Of a stretch of 49,502 bases of DNA, positions 1-8,418 are shown piece by piece. The stretch's first letter is position 1. Each line of letters begins with the position of its first letter. A model generated the notes under the pieces. It saw only the letters and a program-made list of their open reading frames with translations. It was not told the DNA's origin and searched no databases. The DNA lies in NCBI GenBank assembly GCA_002439585.1, contig DJOF01000017.1:1-49502 (forward strand), written 5' to 3'. Position numbers and translations under genes: made by a program. This stretch comes from Bacteroidales bacterium UBA6445 (GTDB taxonomy: Bacteria; Bacteroidota; Bacteroidia; Bacteroidales; UBA932).

Positions 1-204
1 GATTCCGCTTACGCCATCCACTCTCCTGCACTTCGTTCGCTCCATCACGGTGTCTCATGACACCAATCAAGCGCAAATGCCAACACACATTACCTCAAAC
101 CCCACGAACCCCCTTTTCAAGGGGACGATCAGTGATTCCGCTTACGCCATCCACCCTCCTGCACTTCGTTCGCTCCATCACGGTGTCTCATGACACCAAT
201 CAAG
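1..204. repeat. 70-bp intergenic direct repeat, two copies at 133-bp spacing
   Basis: Positions 1-71 and 134-204 are nearly identical, with one difference seen at position 22 versus 155. Each copy contains the inverted repeat GGTGTC-TCAT-GACACC (49-64 and 182-197). The spacer carries a second hairpin, CCCCTT-TTC-AAGGGG, at 110-124. The window begins at the edge of a copy, so the array may extend upstream. No convincing gene lies in 1-320. The layout suggests an interspersed or tandem extragenic palindromic element; its function is unknown. Confidence 0.7.
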
Positions 205-288
205 GCAATATTGCAAGTTTGTAGTTTATATGAGATGCGTCTCGGCAATGTTCTCGAACAAGTTCGGTACATTGCGCTCGACTTTTGC

Positions 289-296
289 TATATTTG
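289..296 (+). promoter_or_regulatory. -7 promoter element of pyrE
   Basis: TATATTTG matches the Bacteroidetes primary-sigma -7 consensus TAnnTTTG and ends 24 bp before the pyrE start codon. The expected -33 TTG is not well matched (TTCGG near 263). Only the -7 box is clear. Confidence 0.5.
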
Positions 297-320
297 TAGA
301 CAAATACAAGACGACAGATT

Positions 321-959
321 ATGAGCAACAAGAGTGTGGAAAGGCATCTCGCGAAATCGTTGATGGATATCGGGGCTGTCTTGTTGAGGCCTAATGAACC
401 TTTTACTTGGGCCTCAGGGTGGCATTCTCCTATTTATTGTGACAACAGGCGGATTCTCTCGCATCCGGAGTTGAGGTCAGAGGTGGCATCCCTGCTTGCC
501 GAGAGGTCGAAGACCCTTTATCCTGACGCAGAGATAGTTGCAGGCGTGGCTACAGGCGCGATTGCGCATGGAGTGCTGGCTGCTGACAGACTTGGCAAGC
601 CATTTGTCTATGTCCGTCCCAAGCCAAAGGATCACGGTACAGGATCTAAGATAGAGGGTGAGCTCCCAAAAGGAAGCAAAGTTGTTGTCATTGAGGATCT
701 TATATCTACAGGTATGAGCAGTCTGGCAGCTGTGGCGGCTCTTAAAGACGCAGGTGCGGATGTACTCGGGATGGTTGCAATTTTTACCTACGGATTCGAT
801 ATAGCACGTCAGAGATTTGCCGAGGCCGAGGTCTCGTTGAATACATTGTCAGACTATAGTGCTCTTGTAGAGGAAGCAGGAGAGACGGGTTACATATCGC
901 CTGCGGCAAAAGATTTGCTGCATGAGTGGCGGAAGAACCCGTCAGAGTGGGGACTTTAG
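321..959 (+). CDS. pyrE: Orotate phosphoribosyltransferase
   Basis: This cytoplasmic enzyme of de novo pyrimidine synthesis joins orotate and PRPP to give orotidine 5'-monophosphate. The 212-residue protein has the normal family length. The PRPP-binding signature VVVIEDLISTG lies at residues 121-131, and the flexible catalytic-loop region (KPKDHGTGSKIEG) precedes it. The ATG start fits the promoter box just upstream. It is followed after 6 bp by an SRPBCC-like gene and then by an rRNA methyltransferase, probably as one transcription unit. The next pathway enzyme, pyrF, is about 14 kb away on the other strand, so the two genes are not in one operon. Confidence 0.95.
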   Translation: MSNKSVERHLAKSLMDIGAVLLRPNEPFTWASGWHSPIYCDNRRILSHPELRSEVASLLAERSKTLYPDAEIVAGVATGAIAHGVLAADRLGKPFVYVRPKPKDHGTGSKIEGELPKGSKVVVIEDLISTGMSSLAAVAALKDAGADVLGMVAIFTYGFDIARQRFAEAEVSLNTLSDYSALVEEAGETGYISPAAKDLLHEWRKNPSEWGL

Positions 960-965
960 TGAATT

Positions 966-1424
966 ATGGTAATTAACAGCAAGAAGAGAACGGTGGCTAG
1001 GCCGCCGTACCAATTGTACATGCCTTTTGCGGACATGCGTAATTTTGTAGCCATGCTTCCTCCGGACAAGAAGGAAGGAGTGGAGGCGGACTATGATACT
1101 ATCCATGCGAGCGTACAGGGCTTCAATATCGGACTTAGAGTCAAGGAAAGGGTGCCATATTCTTCTATAACGTATGTGGATGATGGTGCTCCTTTCAAGT
1201 TTACGGTAAATGTGTGGTTTGATGCCGATGGAGGCAATCCGGACAGCACCATATTCCATATTGACATAGAGGCAGATCTTAATTTCATGATGAAGATGTT
1301 GCTTTCTTCCAAGCTTCAGGACGCTGTAGACAAGCTTGTGGACACTGTTGCCGATATGTCAGAGGGGAAGATGCCAGAGGGGATGCCCGAAGGCTTCGAC
1401 TTTAGCGGTATGGGCAATAAGTAA
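966..1424 (+). CDS. SRPBCC-like protein
   Basis: The 152-residue protein has no signal peptide and is probably cytoplasmic. Its alternating hydrophobic strand pattern (FNIGLRVKERVPYSSITY, then FKFTVNVWFDAD) and an amphipathic helix near residues 105-125 resemble the START/SRPBCC helix-grip fold; proteins of this size next to pyrE are known in Bacteroidetes. The C-terminus is rich in Met, Gly and Pro (EGKMPEGMPEG). It lies 6 bp after pyrE and 10 bp before the methyltransferase gene, which supports co-transcription. The fold is an inference from pattern, and ligand and function are unknown. Confidence 0.6.
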   Translation: MVINSKKRTVARPPYQLYMPFADMRNFVAMLPPDKKEGVEADYDTIHASVQGFNIGLRVKERVPYSSITYVDDGAPFKFTVNVWFDADGGNPDSTIFHIDIEADLNFMMKMLLSSKLQDAVDKLVDTVADMSEGKMPEGMPEGFDFSGMGNK

Positions 1425-1434
1425 CCATCTCCCG

Positions 1435-2961
1435 ATGCCCTGGAATCCTGAATTTGAGCGATATCTGGCCGAATCAGTCGGCAAAGAGACAGCTGCGTCC
1501 GTATGCATGGCATTAGAGGGCGAGCCATCGGTATCAGTACGTTTCAATCCGTATAAATGTACTCCAGGGGAAAAATTAGCGTGGGAAGCGGATTCAGTAG
1601 TGCCGTGGAATGAACATGCCGTATTTATCAAGGAACGTCCAGTCTTCACACTTGACCCTCTGTTCCATGGCGGTGTGTACTATGTGCAGGATTCTTCTGC
1701 AATGTATCCTGGGCGAGTATTCAGGGATATTTTCACAAAGGAAAACCATTGCACTTGCAGAGAGCGAGCGATTCGGATTCTAGATCTGTGTGCCGCTCCT
1801 GGGGGGAAGACTACAGACCTGGCTGCATCTGCAAGGGAGCTTTTCGGAGACAATTTCCTCCTTGTCTCAAATGAAGTGATGCAGAAGCGTGTTACTGTGC
1901 TTTCTGACAATGTCGAGGCATGGGGGGATCCGGCTGTGATAGTAACGTCGGTTGATCCTGCCGCATTTGCACGTCTTGAAGGCTTCTTCGACATAATAGT
2001 CACCGATGTGCCATGCTCAGGTGAGGGGATGTTTAGGAAAGACAGCGTCGCAGCTGAATCCTGGTCAGAGGACAATGTGGCACTTTGCCAAGCACGTCAG
2101 AGGCGTATAGTCTCAGATGTGTGGCCTGCTCTTGCCGCCGGGGGCTATCTCATATATTCTACATGTACATTCAACAGAAGGGAGAATGATGACAATGTGG
2201 AATGGATAGCTTCAACTCTCGGTGGAGAGCCGGCAAGACTTTATATAGATTGTGCAGGCCCCGTCTCGACGGACTTAGGCGTCAGTCTTCTGCCTGGACT
2301 GGTCCGTGGAGAAGGTCAGTATTGCGCCTTGATTCGCAAGAGTGGAGGACTTTTTAGACCTGAAGATAATCTCTCCGGACATAGTGCAGGGTCGGAGTAC
2401 CGAAGTGAGAGTAATTCGCACACTGATATTGAGATTAAAGGGCTCAAAGCCGAAGAGGCGATGTCAAAGGCTGGCAGACTATGGCGTAGCAGTGGCAGAG
2501 CTATGCGTAAGGAGGATAACTACAAGCGCGGACAAGTGGATGCTGGAAGAATTTGTGATATAGCAGCTTCGTTTTTCAGAGAGAAAATGAGATTCAAGAT
2601 AGCCGGAGATACACTGGCTGCCATCCCGGAGAGAATTGCCGCTGAGGTTTCTGCATTGGAATCAATTCACCCGCTAAGGTGGGGATGTACTGTCGGCAAA
2701 CTTGTGGGTGGTGGCATTGTCCCCGATACTGGATTGGCTCAGTGCATTATGTTTGAAAGAAAGGCTTTTCCTGAGGCAGAGCTTTCCCTACAGCAGGCTC
2801 TCTCGTATCTGAGGAAAGAATCACTCTCGCTCCCGGAAGTGCCGAAAGGATTTGTAACTGTTACATATGGCGGACATCCCTTGGGATTTGTCAAGAATAT
2901 CGGGAATCGATGCAACAACCTCTACTCCTCGGGAAGGAGAATCAGAATGAATATCCATTAA
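1435..2961 (+). CDS. NOL1/NOP2/Sun (RsmF-like) rRNA m5C methyltransferase
   Basis: Likely S-adenosylmethionine-dependent cytosine-C5 methyltransferase acting on ribosomal RNA. The 508-residue protein shows the SAM-binding motif LDLCAAPGGKT, the motif IV proline-cysteine in DVPCSGEGMF, and the catalytic cysteine segment STCTFNRREND. The C-terminal part ends in a PUA-like region (LGFVKNIGNRCNNLYSSGRR) as in RsmF. The start chosen is the ATG at 1435; an upstream in-frame ATG at 1336 would lie inside the preceding gene and add a low-complexity, non-homologous stretch. The exact rRNA site cannot be read from the sequence. Confidence 0.88.
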   Translation: MPWNPEFERYLAESVGKETAASVCMALEGEPSVSVRFNPYKCTPGEKLAWEADSVVPWNEHAVFIKERPVFTLDPLFHGGVYYVQDSSAMYPGRVFRDIFTKENHCTCRERAIRILDLCAAPGGKTTDLAASARELFGDNFLLVSNEVMQKRVTVLSDNVEAWGDPAVIVTSVDPAAFARLEGFFDIIVTDVPCSGEGMFRKDSVAAESWSEDNVALCQARQRRIVSDVWPALAAGGYLIYSTCTFNRRENDDNVEWIASTLGGEPARLYIDCAGPVSTDLGVSLLPGLVRGEGQYCALIRKSGGLFRPEDNLSGHSAGSEYRSESNSHTDIEIKGLKAEEAMSKAGRLWRSSGRAMRKEDNYKRGQVDAGRICDIAASFFREKMRFKIAGDTLAAIPERIAAEVSALESIHPLRWGCTVGKLVGGGIVPDTGLAQCIMFERKAFPEAELSLQQALSYLRKESLSLPEVPKGFVTVTYGGHPLGFVKNIGNRCNNLYSSGRRIRMNIH

Positions 2962-2983
2962 CTTTTGCTCAGTCAGATAGCTA

Positions 2984-3021
2984 AGCGATCCTTCTCAAGA
3001 ATCAGCGATCCTTCTCAAGAA
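2984..3021. repeat. Short tandem repeat, 18 bp at 20-bp period
   Basis: The 18-mer AGCGATCCTTCTCAAGAA occurs at 2984-3001 and again at 3004-3021, in the gap downstream of the methyltransferase gene. It looks like a local duplication, with no evident function. The remaining gap up to 3167 holds AT-rich sequence without a clear promoter. Confidence 0.7.
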
Positions 3022-3167
3022 GTCATAAGGACAGTATGAAAAATTCCACATAATAATAAACAGTTTCCAGGTAAGAGAAATATCTGATGGAAGATATTCA
3101 GTAACAATAAAGATTCGGAACAAACACGGGGAAATTATCCGATGAAAATGTTTTCAGGAAAATAGAT

Positions 3168-4106
3168 ATGTATATTAAAAAATGTATTGCAATAACTGCT
3201 GCACTGGTATTGTGTGCGGCTAATCTTCAAGCCCAGGAAGAGACTCGAGAGGATTTCAGCAGGCGGTATGCCCTTCTTGTCTCGAAGCTCGGGGCAGACG
3301 GAGTCGGTATAGAGACTCTTTTGAACAAATGGGATGCGGCTTATCCGGATGACACAGAGATGCTGATCGGAAAGTTCTCCTACTATCTTTCCAAAGCAGG
3401 CAGGACTTCCGTTGTGCCTATGGACAGGGAGAAGTATCTCGGTGAGAGGCCGGTACTTTCGTTAAACGACAGTACGGGCAAGAAAATCAATTATTTCCAG
3501 GATACTGCCTATGATGATGACCTCTTCGCTGAGGCTCAGAAGTCAATTGACCGTGCAATCCAGACTGCACCTGACAGGTTGGATATCAGGTTTATGCAGA
3601 TCTCATCGCTAATAGCTTACGAGAAAGAAAGTCCTGACATGGCTTTGTCTGATCTCAAGTCTCTTGTGGTGTACAATGAGGGACGCAAACCCAGTTGGCA
3701 ATATCCCGGAGCAGACAAAGTGGACGAAGACTTCTTTCTTGCTGCTATACAGGAATATTGTTACTTATTTTTCAAATATGCCAGCCAGACTTCATATGAG
3801 GCATTTGCCCAACTTTCAGAGCAGGTACTTGCATACAGGCCGGACAATGTACTCTTCCTTGACAATATGGGATCGTATTATCTTGTCGCTAAGCGTGATG
3901 ATAAACTTGCCCTTAAGTACTACACAAGGGTTCTTAAACTTAAAAAAGATGATCTTACGGCCATCAAGAATATCATAATCCTTGCAAGAAATACCGAAAA
4001 TGTGAAATTGGAGAAGAAATATCTTCCCCTTCTTGCAAAATACGGTGAGAGTGATACAGAGAGGCTCTCCGCCCAGACCAGACTTGAGTCACTGGAGAAG
4101 AAGTAG
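3168..4106 (+). CDS. Secreted TPR-like protein
   Basis: The 312-residue protein begins with a Sec signal peptide (MYIKKCIAITAALVLCAANLQA, cleavage likely before QEE), so it is periplasmic or envelope-exposed. The rest is mostly helical. Residues around 215-275 resemble tetratricopeptide units (DNMGSYYLVAKRDDKLALKY, then a following helix pair), consistent with a scaffold or protein-interaction role. It ends 3 bp from the convergent symporter gene. No enzymatic motif is visible and its partner is unknown. Confidence 0.7.
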   Translation: MYIKKCIAITAALVLCAANLQAQEETREDFSRRYALLVSKLGADGVGIETLLNKWDAAYPDDTEMLIGKFSYYLSKAGRTSVVPMDREKYLGERPVLSLNDSTGKKINYFQDTAYDDDLFAEAQKSIDRAIQTAPDRLDIRFMQISSLIAYEKESPDMALSDLKSLVVYNEGRKPSWQYPGADKVDEDFFLAAIQEYCYLFFKYASQTSYEAFAQLSEQVLAYRPDNVLFLDNMGSYYLVAKRDDKLALKYYTRVLKLKKDDLTAIKNIIILARNTENVKLEKKYLPLLAKYGESDTERLSAQTRLESLEKK

Positions 4107-4109
4107 CGT

Positions 4110-5096
4110 CTAAGATCTATGAGTGGTATTCTGCGCCTGCAGTAGCTCCCATGAGTTGACAAGGTTGTGCCAGATACAGTAGAAACCTCCGCAGATGGAA
4201 GTCTCTGGGGTGAGGAATGTATAGCCGAGCCATATCTCGAATACAGTATTTTTCTGTCCGAAAGACTGGCCTGCCGTGACTGAAGTAGGCTTGTCCCATG
4301 AGTTGCCTATTTTCTGCCCGAGCCAGAATTGCATTATACAGCATATCAGAGACACGATCCCTATGATAAGGGCTGAGTATACAGGCATATGGCTGAGAAG
4401 AAATGTCCTGGTCGTAAGAGCAAGCGAGATCACGAGGCTTAAGCTCCACAGGTAGAAAGCCATTCCGGTGTAGCGCATCAGAAAGACCTGCATTTTCCTG
4501 AAAGTGTATCTTACAATCCAGGCAGCTATGCACGGCATGATCAGCATTGGGAATACTTTTGCCGATATCATCCACATCGCTGCGAGGAAAGACCTTCCGT
4601 CAGTAGGGTGTAGGAAAGGAATCACGGACGGCACAAGCAAGGCTGCCATGCAGTTGGCTATCACAACGTATGACATCGTCTCGGTAAGGCTTCCGCCAAG
4701 TTTCTCTGTGATGACACCGGCAGCGGCAGCTGTGGGGGTTATGAAGCAGAGCATGGCGCATTCGGCAATGGTCCTTGCCAGCCCAACTTGCATGGAATAT
4801 ACTATATAGGCAAGAGCGAGAAAGATCCCACCTTGGGCGGCAGCTATTGCAAGATGCCACCATCTTAGCTTAAGGTCGTGTGGGGAGATCTTGTTGAACT
4901 GCAGGAAGAGCATCACGAATATAAGTATAGGCTGTAGAATAATGGCTCCTTTGTGCACGGCAGGTCCTATTGCGTGGATTTCCGGAAGCCAGTGGTATAT
5001 CAGATACAATATGATGCCGCTTGCCATGGATATGGGAAGAATCCAGTCCTTGGCAAATTTCAAGGCACGGTTGCCTGTAATGTTCATTATTTTCAT
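4110..5096 (-). CDS. BASS/SBF-family sodium-dependent transporter
   Basis: Inner-membrane transporter of the bile acid:sodium symporter-like superfamily, 328 residues, with about eight to ten hydrophobic segments. The family-like crossing regions are visible: CFITPTAAAAGVITEKLGGS near the middle and GQSFGQKNTVFEIWLGYTF near the C-terminus. The substrate is not predictable; members move organic anions. The ATG at 5096 gives a short basic N-terminus before the first membrane segment. It diverges from the M13 peptidase gene and has its own promoter-like boxes upstream. Confidence 0.8.
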   Translation of the reverse strand: MKIMNITGNRALKFAKDWILPISMASGIILYLIYHWLPEIHAIGPAVHKGAIILQPILIFVMLFLQFNKISPHDLKLRWWHLAIAAAQGGIFLALAYIVYSMQVGLARTIAECAMLCFITPTAAAAGVITEKLGGSLTETMSYVVIANCMAALLVPSVIPFLHPTDGRSFLAAMWMISAKVFPMLIMPCIAAWIVRYTFRKMQVFLMRYTGMAFYLWSLSLVISLALTTRTFLLSHMPVYSALIIGIVSLICCIMQFWLGQKIGNSWDKPTSVTAGQSFGQKNTVFEIWLGYTFLTPETSICGGFYCIWHNLVNSWELLQAQNTTHRS

Positions 5097-5170
5097 AGAG
5101 ATGATTCTGGAAGCGCTGCTTTCATAGCGTATTGGGCAAAAAATACAGGTACGCCTCCATGTTTATGGTG

Positions 5171-5202
5171 CAAATTTATTAACTTAGCAAGAATTTTGGC
5201 AA
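5171..5202 (-). promoter_or_regulatory. Promoter of the BASS-family transporter gene
   Basis: On the minus strand a TTG (5202-5200) is followed after 21 bp by TAAATTTG (5178-5171), matching the Bacteroidetes -33/-7 arrangement. The -7 box lies about 75 bp upstream of the start codon. It falls in the 135-bp divergent gap with the M13 peptidase gene. Confidence 0.5.
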
Positions 5203-5231
5203 TCAGAGATAAATTTTCAAAAGAAATTTGT

Positions 5232-7253
5232 ATGAAAAGAATTATGAAGGTGGTCTTGGTGGCGGCTGCAGCAATGGCAGCGGGTTGTGCGCAGGACAAG
5301 CGCGTGAAGGTGCCTGCCCTGGATTTGTCTTATCTCGATACGGCCGTGTCTCCGGCAGTAGATTTCTATGAATATGCTACAGGAGGATGGCAGAAGAGTC
5401 ATCCACTGAAGCCGGAGTATGCAAGATTCGGTGCCTTTGATGCACTGAATGAGTTGAACGAAAACAGGCTGAATGATCTCTTTAAGGAACTTTCCTCAAT
5501 GTCTGCCGCTAAGGGAACGGACGAACAGAAGATCTCCGACATATACAAGATGGGGTTGGATTCGACAAGGCTCCAGAAGGAGGGATTCTCTCCTGTAGCC
5601 CCGTATGTTCAGAAAATATATTTGGCAAAAGACAAGGCGGAACTTACCAAGTTGATTGCCGAACTTCACAATTACGGTGAATCTCCTTTCTTCGGGACTT
5701 TCGTCATGTCAGACCTGCGCAACAGTGCTAATCAGATCCTCTATGTCGGACAGGGAGGTCTTGGCATAGGCGACAGAGACTATTATACCGAAGCTGCAAA
5801 TGCCAAGATCAAGGAAGGCTATCGCAAGTTCCTTTCAAGGATCTTCACTCTTGCAGGACTATCAGATCCGGACAAAAGGGCCGACAATGCTCTCAGCGTT
5901 GAAGACCAGCTCGCTGTAAACTCCTGGACAAGCGTACAGGAGCGTGATATGGAGAAACTTAGCAATCCGATGTCCTCTGCCGAGTTTGAGGCTATGTGCC
6001 CTGGATTTGACTTCAAATCATATTTTTCCGTAAGGGGGATCCCTGAGCAGGACGTGCTCAATGTCAATGAACCTTCATTCTTCAAGGCATTCGGAATATA
6101 TTTCAATGATGCTCCTCTTGAGGTGCTTCAGGATTATGTGGCAGGTCAACTGATTCAAGGGGCTTGTGGCGCGATTAGTGATGATTTCTACGATGCATCT
6201 TTTGATTTCTTCAGCACCCAGATGTCCGGAATCAAGCAGCAGAAGCCGAGATGGAAGCGGGCGATGAAAGTTCCCAACGGCATACTTGGAGAGGCAGTGG
6301 GAAAAATGTATGTCGAGAGATATTTCCCAGAGTCTTCAAAGCAAAAGATGCTTACTCTCGTGTCCAATCTGCAGAAAGCTCTTGGGGAGCATATAGATTC
6401 TCTTGACTGGATGAGCGACAGTACCAAGGTTAGGGCTCACGAGAAGCTTGATAATTTCATCATTAAGATAGGCTATCCGGACAAATGGAAGGACTATTCT
6501 TCCTTGTCTGTAGATCCGGCTCTGTCTTATTATGACAATCTGCGTGCTGCTAGCAAATGGTATGTGGACGACAATCTGTCTAAACTCGGCAAACCTACCG
6601 ACAAGAGTGAGTGGGGAATGACTCCGCAGACTGTCAATGCATATTATAATCCTTCTACAAATGAGATCTGCTTCCCGGCAGCAATTCTCCAGCCTCCGTT
6701 CTTCAATCCAGATGCTGACGATGCTGTAAATTACGGAGCTATAGGCGTTGTCATAGGACATGAGATGTCGCACGGATTTGATGATCAGGGACGCCTCTTC
6801 GACAAGGACGGCAATATGTCCAACTGGTGGACGGACGCTGATGCCGCCAAGTTCAAGGCCAAATCGGAAGTACTCGTGGCTCAGTTTGCCAAGATAAATG
6901 TGCTTCCGGATCTTAAGGCCAATGGAGAACTGACTCTCGGAGAGAATATAGGTGACCATGGCGGACTCAGCATCGCATATACAGCTATGGAAAATGCCAT
7001 TGCAGGCCACCGTCCCGGTCTTATTGACGGGTTTACTCCTGAGCAGCGTTTCTATCTCTCATATGCGGCAATATGGGCACAGAATATTACTGACGAGGAG
7101 AAAGCCAGGCTGACAAACCTTGACGTTCATTCACTTGCCGAGAACCGTGTCAATGTGTCTCTTAAGAATTTCCAGACATTCTTCGATGCATTCGGTATAA
7201 AGGCAGGCGATCCTATGTATCTTCCGGAGAGCGAGCGCGTACATATCTGGTAG
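5232..7253 (+). CDS. M13-family metallopeptidase lipoprotein (PepO/neprilysin-like)
   Basis: Zinc endopeptidase of the neprilysin family, 673 residues, the usual length. A lipoprotein signal peptide (AAAAMAAGC) predicts attachment to an envelope membrane. Zinc ligands and the catalytic Glu are in HEMSH at residues 510-514, and the third zinc ligand is in GENIGD (E571, D575). The N-terminal family block DFYEYATGGWQK is present. The C-terminus ends VHIW, where many relatives end in Cys-x-x-Trp. The ATG at 5232 is chosen because it gives the lipoprotein signal; reading further upstream would run into the divergent promoter region. It is followed 1 bp later by the permease gene. Confidence 0.93.
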   Translation: MKRIMKVVLVAAAAMAAGCAQDKRVKVPALDLSYLDTAVSPAVDFYEYATGGWQKSHPLKPEYARFGAFDALNELNENRLNDLFKELSSMSAAKGTDEQKISDIYKMGLDSTRLQKEGFSPVAPYVQKIYLAKDKAELTKLIAELHNYGESPFFGTFVMSDLRNSANQILYVGQGGLGIGDRDYYTEAANAKIKEGYRKFLSRIFTLAGLSDPDKRADNALSVEDQLAVNSWTSVQERDMEKLSNPMSSAEFEAMCPGFDFKSYFSVRGIPEQDVLNVNEPSFFKAFGIYFNDAPLEVLQDYVAGQLIQGACGAISDDFYDASFDFFSTQMSGIKQQKPRWKRAMKVPNGILGEAVGKMYVERYFPESSKQKMLTLVSNLQKALGEHIDSLDWMSDSTKVRAHEKLDNFIIKIGYPDKWKDYSSLSVDPALSYYDNLRAASKWYVDDNLSKLGKPTDKSEWGMTPQTVNAYYNPSTNEICFPAAILQPPFFNPDADDAVNYGAIGVVIGHEMSHGFDDQGRLFDKDGNMSNWWTDADAAKFKAKSEVLVAQFAKINVLPDLKANGELTLGENIGDHGGLSIAYTAMENAIAGHRPGLIDGFTPEQRFYLSYAAIWAQNITDEEKARLTNLDVHSLAENRVNVSLKNFQTFFDAFGIKAGDPMYLPESERVHIW

Positions 7254-7254
7254 A

Positions 7255-8418
7255 GTGAACGCCGGTCGTTTCATAGCGTCTCGTCTGAGATTTCAAGGAA
7301 AGATGTCGATGGCAACAGTTGCCATCGCATCTTTTATTGTTATTGTAGCAGTAGCGATCTCGGGAGGCTTCCGAAAAGAGCTTCGCGAAGGCATTGCCTC
7401 TATATGTGGAGATATAAGGATAACCTCTTCCGATCTCGATTATGTTGCTGCTGACAGTCCATTGTCCATTTCGCTCCATACTTTGGATTCTGTATCCGCC
7501 TTTCATGGTATCCGCAAGGTTGTTCCGGCCGTATATAGGGCAGGGATAGTCAAGTCAGGAGATAATATTGACGGGGTCGTCTTCAAAGGCATACCTGGAG
7601 GCGGTGACAGCCTTGCGGTGTCTATCCCGTCAACGCTTGCAGATATGCTGTCTCTGTCAGTCGGTGACAAGCTTCTTTCATATTTCATAAGTGGTGAGAG
7701 GGTGCAGGCAAGGACTTTCCGTGTGGCTTCCGTATATGAAGATCTGATGGGCGGTAAGGACCGTATGATAGTCTATGCAGGTATTGGTGACATGAGGCGT
7801 CTGAACGGATGGAAAGAAGGGGAGTCTTCGGCCATTGAGCTTGTCGTGGATGACAAGATGAGAAGCACTGACAAGTTGGATGAACTGACTTCTGAGGTTG
7901 GTGCTTTGCTTCTTGAAGGAAGGGGAGATGACGGCGATGCGCTTGTGGCATCATCATCCATAAATATGTATCCTGAGATCTTCTCCTGGCTTGAGTTGAT
8001 AGATTTTAATGTCCTGTTTATTCTCGTCCTGATGACGGTTGTTGCAGGGTTTAATATGATCTCGGCCTTGCTTATAATACTCTTCCGCAATATACAGGTA
8101 ATAGGAATTCTCAAGTCTATGGGAATGAAGGACCGCCCGATAGTGGGGATTTTCCTTAGAGTCGGTGCTGCGGCAGTACTTAAAGGAATGCTTGTTGGCA
8201 ATTTGCTTGCTTTTGCTTTCTGTCTCATTCAAGACAAGACTCATCTGATACGTCTCGATCCTGACAATTATTTCGTGTCTTTTGTGCCGGTGTCGGTCAA
8301 TCCTCTGTATGCTATAGGGGCGGACCTTATCTGCGCGGCAGTGATTATCGCACTGATGCTTCTGCCGTGTCTTTTCGTGTCCGGTGTCGATCCTGCGAAG
8401 ACTGTACGCTCCCAGTAG
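7255..8418 (+). CDS. LolC/E-type ABC transporter permease (FtsX-like)
   Basis: Inner-membrane permease of the lipoprotein-releasing type, 387 residues, starting with GTG one base after the peptidase stop codon. One membrane segment lies near residues 20-40, then a long periplasmic domain, and three C-terminal membrane segments from about residue 245. The segment FRNIQVIGILKSMGM is typical of FtsX/LolE permeases. In the family it works with an ATPase that extracts lipoproteins from the inner membrane; no ATPase gene is adjacent here. Its last 74 bp overlap the 3' end of the opposite-strand lytic transglycosylase gene. Confidence 0.88.
   Translation: MNAGRFIASRLRFQGKMSMATVAIASFIVIVAVAISGGFRKELREGIASICGDIRITSSDLDYVAADSPLSISLHTLDSVSAFHGIRKVVPAVYRAGIVKSGDNIDGVVFKGIPGGGDSLAVSIPSTLADMLSLSVGDKLLSYFISGERVQARTFRVASVYEDLMGGKDRMIVYAGIGDMRRLNGWKEGESSAIELVVDDKMRSTDKLDELTSEVGALLLEGRGDDGDALVASSSINMYPEIFSWLELIDFNVLFILVLMTVVAGFNMISALLIILFRNIQVIGILKSMGMKDRPIVGIFLRVGAAAVLKGMLVGNLLAFAFCLIQDKTHLIRLDPDNYFVSFVPVSVNPLYAIGADLICAAVIIALMLLPCLFVSGVDPAKTVRSQ

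Noticed and set aside
1336..1434. Extension of the methyltransferase gene to the ATG at 1336
   Set aside because: It lies inside the preceding gene and gives a low-complexity stretch; the ATG at 1435 fits the 10-bp gap.
6336..7010. 224-codon open frame on the minus strand inside the M13 peptidase gene
   Set aside because: The plus-strand frame has clear HEMSH and GENIGD motifs; the minus frame reads as compositional shadow without any motif.
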